The notes under the pieces: model-generated
The model's input: the letters and a program-made list of their open reading frames with translations, nothing else
The model's database searches: none
Told to the model about the DNA's origin: nothing
NCBI GenBank assembly: GCA_017607445.1
Contig: JAEVHH010000002.1
Location: 5,238,001-5,302,000 of the forward strand
Direction: 5' to 3'
Source of the DNA: Histoplasma ohiense
Lineage: Eukaryota; Ascomycota; Eurotiomycetes; Onygenales; Ajellomycetaceae
Length of the DNA: 64,000 nt
Part shown: positions 45,400 to 56,277 of the stretch, piece by piece
How positions within the stretch are numbered: the stretch's first letter is position 1
Layout of the letters: each line of letters starts with the position of its first letter
Translations under genes and position numbers: made by a program

Positions 45400-48347
45400 T
45401 TAGTCATCTCACTATCATCTCTGCTATTTTGCAACTTGCTATCTCTTCTCATCATATCACAATCATTGATCAAAGACACTGTGTCTTTTGAATCTCTAGA
45501 TACTCAATATCAGGTGTGATTCAATCAATATTCTTCATCATTTGAAGATGAATTCTCTCAACAATCACTACACTCTCTCAATGATCTAGATGATGGATAT
45601 GAGACATCAGATAGTGATTTAACAGATCTTGAATCTATTGATACTTCTTCAGAATTTAAGATCACTGATATCAATATCTCATCAGCTTGTTCACAATCAA
45701 ACATCTATGGCTCACAGCATCTGTCTACTATGCCTCATAATCAGCAGAAAAAACATTTGAAATTATCTCACATTGTCAAAGCATTACAGTGAAATGGTTG
45801 AGAAATGAAAGCCTTTATAGATGCTTGGATTCAGAGTTCTGATATCTTGACTCATAAACAATATCATACTTCTGCAAAGCAGCAGAATGCACTGTATTCA
45901 GCACTCTCAAAGTCAGAGACATTTCATGATCATCACTATTATATTGCCTTGCTTAAACAGGAGCTGAAACATCTTATCAATACTTCATACTTTGCAAAAT
46001 TCAATCATGGTGTTGATCTTGATATCATCAATTTTCAGGCTGCTTTTGAGATCATTCAAATTGATGCATCAATCTGATTTAAGCTGCTTACTTCTGTGCT
46101 AAGAAATAAATGTGTAAATTGAAAGAGCTATAAATGAGACTCAGATGAAACAACAGCTATCAAACAGCTGTTTGTTATTATGAGTATTATATACCACTTA
46201 TATTCTCTGAAGAACTCAAACTTCTTCAGCTCTATTCTCTCTGCATATTTTCATGACTCAGAAGTAAAACAATGAGTGATAGAAATGATTTCCAGCTTTG
46301 AACTCTGTCTCAGCTATATGATGAAAAATAAATTGATGACAGAAATTGCTAAACAGAAGAAGGTATAAGTTGATATTCTTAACTTATTAATATTTCTATC
46401 TAATTTTTCAAACTTCTAGTAAAAACTGATAATCTCTGTTTTTTTCTGACATGTTCTTTTCACTTCTGTTAACTTCTGAGTCAATCATTTGACTAATTCT
46501 TATCATTAGATGAAACTTTGACAGCTTGTCAAAGATTCTCAAGCTGTTATAGTCTACAACAATATGAATTTCAAAGAGACTGTATGAGATGAAATGATTG
46601 AGCATAATGATTACATAGCTGCAGTGACTACTGCTGCTGTGGTTATTTCTTCTACAATTTCAGAATCTGATCTGACTCAGATCATGCATGATTTCACAAG
46701 ACTTCTAACACTGTAAGAGATCATTGATGCATCTGATGTGGCAGGCAATGATCATGAACTTCAAAAGAAAATAACATTGTGTTTTATTTCTGATGCTGTT
46801 CAAAAGATTCATGATAAGAGAGTTAAAAGGATTTTCAGTATTGCAGATGCTTTACTATCTCAAATGTCTGTTCTTGATACACTTTCTGTGTCTAGAACAC
46901 ATTTTCAACAGCTGAGAGCTATTTTTGAAAATGAGAGCACTATTGCAGAAACTATAAGAGTTCATGAGAAGATATTTAATAGTTATCTTGATTTATCAAA
47001 AGATCATACAGCATTTTCAACTTGTCTCTTTTCAGTGTATGAAGATGCCTTGACTACAAAGCTCATTCAATCTATTAAGATAGAGCAGTCAAAATCTACA
47101 GACATATTTGAACAGCACAACTGACTTCATTCTGTTTCTGAGTGATTTCATATTCAAATGAATCTACTCTCCATCATTGTTCATACTCACTTTGAAGCAG
47201 AGATCTCTGAAGAGGCTCATCACTGTATTTAGTTCAATCTTACTCATTGAAACTGAAATTCTATAACTTCCATCAATTTCAAATATCATCTTCTTGAACC
47301 AATGATTTCTCAGAGCTTTGCATTCCAAAGTCTGGTGTTATTTTATGCTGCCATGCAGCATCAAGGTTATCTGATTGTCAACCATAAGCACTCAGAAGAT
47401 ATTGATACTATTATACATCAGCTTAATTCTTCACAGTATCTTCAGCTTATTGAAGATGTATACATCAAAGCATTTACTCTTGATATCTGAACAGAAACTG
47501 ACTTTCAAATCTCTCAATCTATTCAAGATATTGAATTCTGTACAATGTGTTGTCTTCTCTGAGAATCTGAGTTATTCATTTGAATATGCTATACTGTTAA
47601 ATATGATGACATTGAATTTCTTGAGTACTCTATTCCATCTCTGATTATCTTCTTTCTTGATGCTGATCAATATAATTATATCACTGAGATGCTTCACTAC
47701 TACTGAATACTTCAATCTGTCAAATCCCTCTCTCTGCATTGAGCAATTATGATCTCAGATCTTGTCAACTGACCTGGAAAACCTGGCTTCTTCAAAGCAA
47801 TTGATTTAGACATGGAGCATCTTAATGATAGTTGTAAACTGGAGATGAAATGTTACAAAAATTCAACAAAGAATATCTATCTTATATTTGATTGAGTCTG
47901 TCTGTTCAATACATGAGTTCATCAGCTACAGCAGATCTTAGAGTCTATCTTTGAATACTCACTTACTGAAGAACATACAAGTGCTGTCACTAAGCTAGAG
48001 ATTTTCTCTATAACTAGAAGTCTGTTGAAGAATGATTACATCTCATCTTAAGATTTGCTTTTACTGTCAAAAAAACATATGTTTGACTCCTTGGATATAC
48101 TTACAATTGAAGTGGAGAATTTGGAGAAGAAGATTGAGCATTTTAATCAAGCATGGATTCAGCAGTGATCTGTATCAATGAATTTGAATTTTGATGATAT
48201 AATCATCAATGCTGAAATTGAGGCTTATTCCAAGGAATTCAATGATAATAGAGAGTAAGAATCTATCTTCATTGAAAATACACTATCTTTATCTACTATA
48301 AATAATTCATCAGATATATCAGAACCAATTTTGGAGGAAAATAATTA
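45400..48347 (+). pseudogene. DUF6589-like protein gene inactivated by many in-frame stops
   Basis: One frame (coordinate mod 3 = 1) can be followed for almost 3 kb with no frameshift, interrupted mainly by TGA where Arg (CGA) or Trp would be expected, plus some TAG/TAA. Segments match the DUF6589 pattern: EMKAFIDAWIQSSDILTHKQ, QELKHLINTSYFAKFNHGVD, AFEIIQIDASI, then stop-VIEMISSFELCLSYMMKNK. A phase-0 intron of 147 bp (46363-46509) is likely. Then come VIVYNNMNFKETV, HNDYIAAVTTAAVVISS, RTHFQQLRAIFENESTIAET, LTTKLIQSIKIEQSKSTDIF, FHIQMNLLSIIVHTHF and FQSLVLFYAAMQHQGYL. The family is expanded in fungal genomes and has no known activity; that it is the element's transposase is a hypothesis. Start and stop are approximate. 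Left part of the inverted-repeat element. Confidence 0.75.
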
Positions 48348-50493
48348 AAATAGATAAATGAATTGTTACATAGTTTTACAGTATTATTTGATATAACTAA
48401 GTTTAGTTAGTTAACTGTATGTTAACTTTTTGCTGATCAATATATTAGTAATTTGAACTTCTGCATTGTTCTGTCAACTTGTGAGTCAATCAAATATCAA
48501 GGTTCAAAACCAACATAACTAACATCTGACAAATTTTTTTTTGAAGATAGCATTTCTCAACATCAACTAATTTACATTTACAACTGATATTTGTGAAGAA
48601 TGTTCATATAGAACCTCTAACACATTCATCTATACAGATTACTTGTTTATTAGAGTTCTACTTGAAACTTTCTTCACAAAACAGAGCAGTATAAACAAAA
48701 CAGAAATCTAAACAGTCAGAACACTGCTTTCTAACAGAGAAGAAGATGACCTCTTTAGCAGCAACTAATATAACTGCAACAGTGAGAATATATGAGAGTT
48801 CTTGAGCTTGCATTTGAAGATGCTACATTCATTTTTGCATGCAGCAACTCAGTAGTAAGAACAAGAATCTCTGAGCTTGACTATCTGAGCTCTTCTCTTC
48901 TTAAAGTACATTCAACATTTCTCACTGTTCTCTTGACAGACAGCACATCTGTCCTTTCTCAGCAGCTGCTCATTCAGCTCTGTCTTCATTATTCAATCAA
49001 TATAGCTTCATATTCTCTGCTTCTGAGAAGAGAAGCACTGGAACTTCTCATGGAAGACTGATCATCATTTCTCTGATTTCTGAGGCTGATAGATTGATGA
49101 GCTTTTGCTCATCAATCAATTTCAACCTCATCTTGACTGACTTGTCAGCTGTGCCTGCTCCCAACAGACACAGCTGGCAGACAGAGTGTTGAGAGGGAGA
49201 AGAGCATTATATGATGTTATTGATGAGGGGGGGGTTGCTGATGATGGAGGGGGGGAGTGAGGGCTCAACATAGGGGACAGCTGGAAGGGCAGAGAGGGGG
49301 ATATCATCAGCACTGAAGACAGAGAGAAGAAGCTAATATAATATATCAGTGATTGATTCTTTCTCTATCATATATCTCATTCAAATTCATATTGCTTACT
49401 TGATTGATTTCAATGGAACTCCTTCCTCTGCAAAGAACAGAGGAGAGAAGAAGTTGAAGAAAGAGAGTGGAAACTGAGAGCAAGAGCTGCTATATAATAA
49501 CAACATTAGCTTCTTATTGTCTCACAATATTGCACTCATTTAGAGGAAGTTTTTCACATCTACATGAACAAGTCCAGCTCATTCTCTTCATTCTTCAAAG
49601 AAGAGAGAGAAGTCTCAGACACTTTCTCACCTCCATTCTCACAGATGAGAGTGAGAGCAGAGGAGTGAGAACAGATATGAACACAGACACAGAGAGAAGA
49701 GCTAATTACTGATGTTAGTATTTCATTTCATTTTCATTATACTTTTCATGCTGAATAGACATACAGAGGACAACAAACTCTGTCAGAGTGGAGTTGTTCT
49801 CATAAGATAGCTGCAGCAGCAGTAAGAATGTTATTTTCACTGATGAGAAAACAGAGTTGATGCATCCACATCAATGTTGCAGAGAAGAGGGGTGTTATAT
49901 TGATTATTTTTGATTTCAGAGAAAGAAAAGAAGAAGAGAAAGAAAGAAAGAAAAGAATCAAAGATGTCAGTATAGAGTTATTCATTTCTTCTTTAATATA
50001 GTAAATTTGTCTTCTCATTCATTGACTAATTTGATAGGCTCAGAAGTTCACACAACTTCAAAGAAATTCACAGAAGTTTACAAAAAATCAGTGAAGTTAA
50101 TAGAAGATCAAAGATATGTATGAACATGAAGATTACTACTCTTTACAAACAATTCCACTGTTTCACAGTGTTATTTTCCTCAAAGATTCCATCATCTTGC
50201 AGCATCATTTTCCTTGAAGATTTCATTGTCTCACAGCATCATTTTCCTTGAAGATTTCATTGATTCAGAACTTCACTGAACTTTGAAGAAGTTCACAGAG
50301 ATTCTGTTGTCTGTATGCCTCAGAAACAGAGATTCTCCCATCTATCTCATCAAGATTCAAGCAAGTAGCAAGAGCAAGATTTGCTGAAAGAATGATATCT
50401 AATTGATCATTTAAATAAAATAAAAAAAGATATTAAAAAAAAAAAAAACAAAAGCAAAAGCAACAACAAAAATAGCAACAACAACAACAACAA
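48348..50493. other. Middle of the element between the two convergent relics
   Basis: CpG-free. 48467-48501 resembles the TIR core in the same orientation as the left end (CTTCTGCATTGTTCTGTCAA, then GAGTCAATCAA). G runs occur at 49228-49258. The reverse strand of 48,740-49,320 reads as Ser/Pro-rich and then charged, with stops mostly reachable from CGA/CAG codons, so a third small decayed gene is possible but unproven. An A/CAA-rich run (50,430-50,495) precedes the helicase relic's 3' end. Confidence 0.4.
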
Positions 50494-53400
50494 CTACTTC
50501 TCAATAATTTCTTCATCAATCTTACAATCAATAAGATTCACTGAGCACAAAGGAAAACTCATTGACAACTTCTCATCAAAAAAACAGCTTGTATTACACA
50601 AGTCAACTCCATCATCTGCACTGACAATAATCTGAGAACCTTCTTCAACAAATGATTTCAGTGTAACACTCTTATAAAATCTGATCAAATCATTGACTGC
50701 TCTCAGCATACTCTTTAACTTCTTCATGACATTGTAATAGTCATCATTATCTCTCTGCTTTCAACACATCACCTCACATGATCTTCTGATATAAAATTTC
50801 ACAATGGAATGGAACTCTTTGAGAATCTATAATGATATCAGTTAGCATCTAAACTTTCTCTCAGAGTGGCATATAGTGAATATACAGTGCAACACTTTAT
50901 GCCATGGAAATGGCAATTATCACATGACTTTCTAACATCAGAAACAATGCATTTACACAAGGGTTCATATTCAGCAACACAGAGGCAGTCTGTGCAGATC
51001 TCCTCAGATTTGATTGTATAATGTATATCAAAGTGAGCTTTGAGAACAGCAAACTTGAGCTCATGAGTAGATATGATTGTATTGACTAAACTGTTTAGTC
51101 AAAGATGAGTTCATACATCATCTATGATCAAGATATAATTTACTTTTGTTATATTCAAGAATGGATGATGAATGAAGGGGCAAGTGCAACAGCAGTTCAT
51201 ATAGTAAGAAATACTGATTGAAAGAAAGATGAAGAAATAGAAGCATGAAGATCATATTTATACTTATAATATGAGTGAATAACACTTGAGCAGATTAATA
51301 ACATCTAGATGAGTACATTTCTATTCACTTCTACTGCTCAATGATTTACAATTGATTCAGAAGTTAGCAGAAGTTCTCAGAAGTTGTAAAGAATTTACAG
51401 AAAATCTATTATAGAAGATATCTAACTATTTGATACTATCATTTTTCATAGAGAAGTTGTCTCTTCCTCTGCAAGAAGGAGTTCAAACACAGTCAAAACA
51501 AGATATCTTTGTGAATACAATCTCTGCATTTGCATTCTGTTCACCAAGTGGTGTTCATTTGTGAGAGATTTGAATATCAATACTCTTGTTATTACTTCAC
51601 TGCTTGCATGAAGTGTGAACTTGAGCAGTTGTAGATTTGTGAATCTGTGAGCTTGAAGAAGAAGTAGACTGTGGAGTAGTGAAAGCACTGACAATAGTTG
51701 TGGCTAGAATAGCAGAGGCTTCAGCAGCAGCAACAGCAGTCAAAAAAACAGTAGAGATCTCAGTGAAGATCTCATTAAATTGCTGAGCTCTTTTTGCTGC
51801 TTGTTGAGTAGTCATTCAGATCAGATTATTATCTTTCATATATTATACAGCTGTGAGCTGCTGAGTTGCTCTCTCTTCACTGACTGAATCACTGTCTGAT
51901 ATCTCAGTAGATACTGCAATCTCTGCTGCTTTCTCTGTGTTTCTGACTGTCTGATGTTGATATCTTGCTATGCAAACAGCTTCATATGTGTTGTTTATAA
52001 CTGCAATTTGACTCAACAGAAAGCTGTGAAGCTGATCACCAAATTCATCTTGATAGCTCCAAGTTCAAAGAAGATTGACAGCATCACACAATTCATTTCA
52101 ATTGAATTCAAAGATGGATGTCTTCTTGTGAAATAAAGCAGCTATCTGCCACTGACACTGAGTAGACATAAATCATGATGCTGACACTGGAAAACCTCAA
52201 TCATGATGACACTGTTTCTCTGCATGTTGTGTACATCAGTTTTTAAGTACTGACAATAGAATAGCACTGCAACTATTGACTCAAGATTTCTTGATCATAT
52301 TTGTAGTGAGTGACTGTTTGAATACAGATACACAGTTTGAATTGCATCTGCTGCAGCATTTCTTCATAGAAGTGTTCATTCTATTCATGTCAAATGAAAG
52401 TTGATTCTCATCAAGATATGTCAGAAGATCTTTTTGATGGCATGAGCTGTTGATAATTATCTTTCAGTCAGCAGAGAGATTGATTTGTTTTTGTATTTCA
52501 CTCTCTGTTCATATCTTTACAGTTGTTGTTCTACATTGACTTTGACTCTGACTTGTCATATTTGATGCAATACTTTTAGTATCAGATATATTCTCAAAGT
52601 TCATGAACTGTGATAACTGACTGATCTGATATTGAGTTCTTTGCTGAGATCTTTGTTTTGCTGATGATTGAGAATGTTGAAGAGCTTTCTTTTCATAATC
52701 TTCAGAGTCAAATACTCAGTAGAGAAGAAAAATCAAGATATGACTCTTTCAATCTGATTCACAATCCTCTCACTTACATCATTGCCAAACATCTGTGATA
52801 TCACCTCTCTCAATAGAAAATCCTCATACAACAGTACACTCAACATCTGAAATATTTATATCCATACTCAGTGAGATTGTTGCCACCATGATTCATATTT
52901 TCAATGTTGGTTTCATGAACTTCTTAAAGTGATTATTCTTGTCCACTTCAGACACTCAAGAGTGAAAAAGCTGAATGATATCATTGATGAAAGAGATGTC
53001 AATATCATCAGTATTTTGTCTGTTATTCTGATAAAGTTGAAGAAGTATTGATTGGAAAAACTGCACTGCTTGATGAACTTTGACAATACTATCAATAAAA
53101 ACAATAGTTTTTAAGATAGATTGAGGTATGATCTTCCCATCTGTATCAATGACCTCATTCAATAAGAAATATAGCATATCATAGAATGCTAATTTACCAC
53201 ATGGAATTGAATGTATATCAATAAAAATATCAGAATGATTAATGAAGGTTTGAATAATCTGAGTCTGCCATGGATTATCATCAACAGAACAAAATCCAGC
53301 ATTTTGAAGAATAATATCTTCATCTTTACTGCTGAGAATTGCAGAACAGTCAAATCAGACAATGTTCTCACATAAAAGCAATCTCAGATGTCTCAGCCTG

Positions 53401-53963
53401 GCAAACTGATCACAGAATCCACTTCACTGAGTGATAAAATAACACTCATTGATAGCTACAAGCTCAATCTTTTCTTGTAAAGTAGAGTCTTGAAGAATAC
53501 ACTGAAACTGCTTGAAAAGTGCTTGCTCTGAACTGAGTAAGATATGTGTATATTCACACTGTTGAATACATTTGAGTAAGTGCTCTTCTCTCTGAAGATT
53601 GCTGACACTGATCAGATAAGAATTGATAGAGGGAAACTGAGCTATATCACTTATCTGCTGATCATCAAGCTTGTTTAGAGGAATCAGTTGAATGATTATC
53701 TTCTCTGTCAGAATTGTATAGAATTGAAGAATAAGACTCTTTTCATAGTCAGTTCTGACAATGAATAAAGTGTTGCTATATTCATATATCATGCACTGAA
53801 GTATACAGACTTGTTCTATATGTGGCTGAAGAGTGCACTTAAAATCTGAATGTGGATTTTGAAGAATTCATTGAAGACAATGCTCAATAACATTCTGTTG
53901 CTTATCAATACTTTCAGATTCAGTGTAACTCATAACAACTTGTGGTATGTCTTCAACTTTCAT
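50494..53963 (-). pseudogene. RecQ-type DEAD/DEAH helicase gene inactivated by C-to-T decay
   Basis: Reading leftward from about 53963: FKCTLQPHIEQVCILQ (Q-motif/motif 0), then RTDYEKSLILQFYTIL where a Walker A of TGYGKS type is expected, IIIQLIPLNKLDDQQISDIA, THILLSSEQALFKQFQ, ELVAINECYFITQ (decayed DECH box), FCDQFARLRHLRLLL, FDCSAILSSKDEDI (motif III region), FINDIIQLFHS, IMVATISLSMDINISDVECT (motif V; Gly lost) and Q-stop-CK-stop-EDCESD where QRCGRGGR (motif VI) is expected. Changes are G-to-E/D, R-to-stop and R-to-C, exactly those expected from CpG mutation. Downstream lie a Gln/Ser-rich part and a Cys-rich cluster (ICTDCLC, LCKC, SCDNCHF; about 50,900-51,010). The last frame ends at 50494. 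Exon limits are uncertain. Not a Helitron helicase (those are Pif1-like). Confidence 0.78.
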
Positions 53964-54652
53964 GGAAAGTATTTGTTTTAATGATAGCTTTTGAAGTCAC
54001 TGTTGTTGCTGACTTTTGTGTTTTCTTCAATCTCTCTTGACTATATTCAACAGAGTTGTCTGACTCAGCTGTCAAAAAGAGATATTATGTGATTGATTCA
54101 GAAGTTGTTGAAAGATCTCAGAAGTTGTCAAAAGATCTCAGATGTTGTCAGAAGTTGATGTGCTGTGTGAGATGATCAAGAGTTATATGAAGTTGTCAGA
54201 AGTTGTCAGAAGTTGTTGAATATCATCAAAAAATGTCAGAAGTTATCAAAAAATACACTCAGTGCTTTGACTAGAGCTACTGATGACTGAATATGTGTTT
54301 TGATGACAAGATCAAGGTGTTGGATGACTAGACATGATCATGATTGAAAAATTAGCAAATCATTTCTGTGTTCAAAATCAGAGTAGCAGTTTTCAACATG
54401 ATACTTCATACTCACAATATATGTATTTTTGAATAAAAATTAGTTCAATCAATAGGAAATTAGAAAATTAACACTTCAAGATGGTAGAGAAATGATCTAT
54501 AAATAAGATTGTACAGTGATTCTATCTCAAACATTATGATTGAAGCAAATTGTTTCTGTGTTGCTAACAAACTGAAATCATTTTTTCTCAGACACTCCGC
54601 AAAGAGTTTGCTGAGGATATCCCATTTAGGTTTAGTGTAAGCCTCTTGACAG

Positions 54653-54685
54653 TTGATTGGCTCAGATGTTAGCAGGACTTGGCAG
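54653..54685 (-). repeat. Right terminal inverted repeat core
   Basis: On the minus strand begins CTGCCAAGTCCTGCTAAC, then ATCTGAGCCAATCAA; two differences from the left copy. Confidence 0.85.
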
Positions 54686-54957
54686 TAGTTCGGATTGGGT
54701 TAGCTCGAAGTGGAGTGGCTGAGTTTTACTGAGATAAATATATATGTGTGTGTGTGTGTTGGTCACGTGCGATAGACAGTGTTCCAAGTTCCTTCCCCCT
54801 TTCCCTTTCGCATAGATATCCATATGGATACCTCAGAAGCCCCGCCTGTATCTTAGAAGAGTAAACCAACAATAAATCAATCATGTGTATCCTCATCCGA
54901 CGTGGGAATATCGTATCTTCAACATGTTGCGGATTCAAATTCTGAGCTTTCTTTTGC

Positions 54958-56277
54958 TTACTTCCCGTTGACCCTTTCATTCCCCCTCTCACTGCTAATC
55001 CCACTCACCACTGCTTTGCCCTTGCCCTTGCCCTTGCCCTTGCCCTTGGGTTTTCGGCTACCTTTATTTTTTCCTTTCTTGAGCTTCTCATCGGAGCTGC
55101 ATCCATGCTGGTGGCGGGACTGATCATGTTGTTTCTTCTCCAACTCCAGCTCTTTCACCAGCTGCTCAATATCTATGCTGGGATCTTGTCCATCATCACC
55201 CCCCTCTACTGTGCCATTGGCCGCATGCTCATATTCGGAAAGTTTAATATACTCCCCAAGCTCTTTTGCGTCGAGCATGAACATGATTTCTGTATCCCTC
55301 TCTCTATTTTTCCAGATGATTCCCATATCTTTTTTCGACGATAACCCTCTTGTCGTACGGCCTGCATTCACCGTCGTCATTGGATGTCTCTCCAATTCTG
55401 TAACTCTCAAGAAATCCTTTCCTTGAGTCCCTTGAATAGTGAGGAAAGCTTTCTGCGCTCTTGATAAGAACACCATTGCTCTACCTATGTCAGAATGCCA
55501 GGTACAGATGTTCGCACAATGTTCCAAGATCCGAGCGAAGCGGCTGTCAGTCAAACCACTCTTGAGGTGTATGTCCAGGAGTGTGTGGGCCATCTGCAAG
55601 ATACCAGCCGGCTCTGTATCTATTGCTTGCTCCATGAATATAATCGGAAGCTTTAAGAGTATGAGCTCCAAGCCTGCTTCGGTTGCAGGGTCTTCCTTTT
55701 CACAGAGCCGGCAGGAACATTCGAACCCATATTCCTGCAATAGAAACTGCTGGCGACCAGCTATATCCATGTATAGACTCTCATAGGGGATTGTAATCTC
55801 CTCCCCTTCTTCTATGCTTCTACAAGCATATACGGTCAAGAAATCTCTCTCCTTTCTGTTCCCGTTGGAAGCTGGAGCGGACAATGAGTGTTGTGCATTA
55901 GGAAGGCAGGAATGGTTGAGGTACGCAGAATCCAAACCCAGAGCACGGCCTTTGGCGGGGATGGGAATAGACCCTCGCTCGAAAATGGCAGCAATCGGGC
56001 CCCATGTTTCTTTGGAGAGATGGGGAAGCTGGAAAAATTTGCGACTGAATGCTGGATTCTTGACGGCCTTTAACTGCTGGGCAAGGTGGTTGTTGTACAC
56101 CTGTACTGAACCATCCACAGACTGAAGCGTAGTTTTAGACACCATGACTTCTTCGCAGATTATACACTCCCCTTCCTTAAAGCTCTTCTTCGCGACAAGT
56201 CCCAAACCTCTGTTCCCGCAATCCCTATTCTCATATATTGGCGCATTTTTCGGCAATGTCGCTAGGTTTAACAGCAT
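54958..56277 (-). CDS. SET-domain protein (SMYD/SET5-like class)
   Basis: 439 residues from ATG 56277. The SET domain occupies about residues 10-195: CGNRGLGLVAKKSFKEGECI (motif I), FFQLPHLSKETWGPIAAIFE, SAYLNHSCLPNAQHSL (NHSCxPN motif II), VYACRSIEEGEEITIPYESL (motif III, Tyr), and a post-SET Cys cluster FECSCRLCEKE. All lysine-methyltransferase signature residues are seen; the target protein is unknown. The C-terminus is a charged tail with KGKGKGKGKGKA repeats. The frame is open upstream to 56415, but a GTGAGT donor (56420) and CTGAC..TTTTTGCAG acceptor (ending about 56317) indicate a 5' leader intron, so I prefer 56277. It lies directly outside the right end of the mobile element. Confidence 0.85.
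   Translation of the reverse strand: MLLNLATLPKNAPIYENRDCGNRGLGLVAKKSFKEGECIICEEVMVSKTTLQSVDGSVQVYNNHLAQQLKAVKNPAFSRKFFQLPHLSKETWGPIAAIFERGSIPIPAKGRALGLDSAYLNHSCLPNAQHSLSAPASNGNRKERDFLTVYACRSIEEGEEITIPYESLYMDIAGRQQFLLQEYGFECSCRLCEKEDPATEAGLELILLKLPIIFMEQAIDTEPAGILQMAHTLLDIHLKSGLTDSRFARILEHCANICTWHSDIGRAMVFLSRAQKAFLTIQGTQGKDFLRVTELERHPMTTVNAGRTTRGLSSKKDMGIIWKNRERDTEIMFMLDAKELGEYIKLSEYEHAANGTVEGGDDGQDPSIDIEQLVKELELEKKQHDQSRHQHGCSSDEKLKKGKNKGSRKPKGKGKGKGKGKAVVSGISSERGNERVNGK

Larger units (their letters stand above)
45196..54685. mobile_element. Candidate DNA transposon of about 9.5 kb with TIRs, carrying DUF6589-like and RecQ helicase relics
   Basis: Inverted terminal repeats: 45196-45228 against the reverse complement of 54653-54685 match at 31 of 33 bases. 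Weaker similarity extends outward (TATCTCAG near 45125 and, inverted, near 54733; CTCAGCC; TTCTCGAT vs CTTCGAGC) and inward (GAGTCTGAGAA vs GAGTGTCTGAGAA), so the true ends may be about 45,110 and 54,750 next to TA-rich runs. Between 45247 and 54596 I find no CpG. Two decayed genes converge from the two ends. The motif AACTTCTGA (or its complement) recurs inside, clustered at 54,080-54,250. No target-site duplication can be fixed because both flanks are TA/TG-rich. Confidence 0.75.

Noticed and set aside
45196..54685. Helitron interpretation of the helicase-bearing element
   Set aside because: The helicase is RecQ-like, not Pif1-like, no Rep/HUH motif is seen and the ends are inverted repeats.
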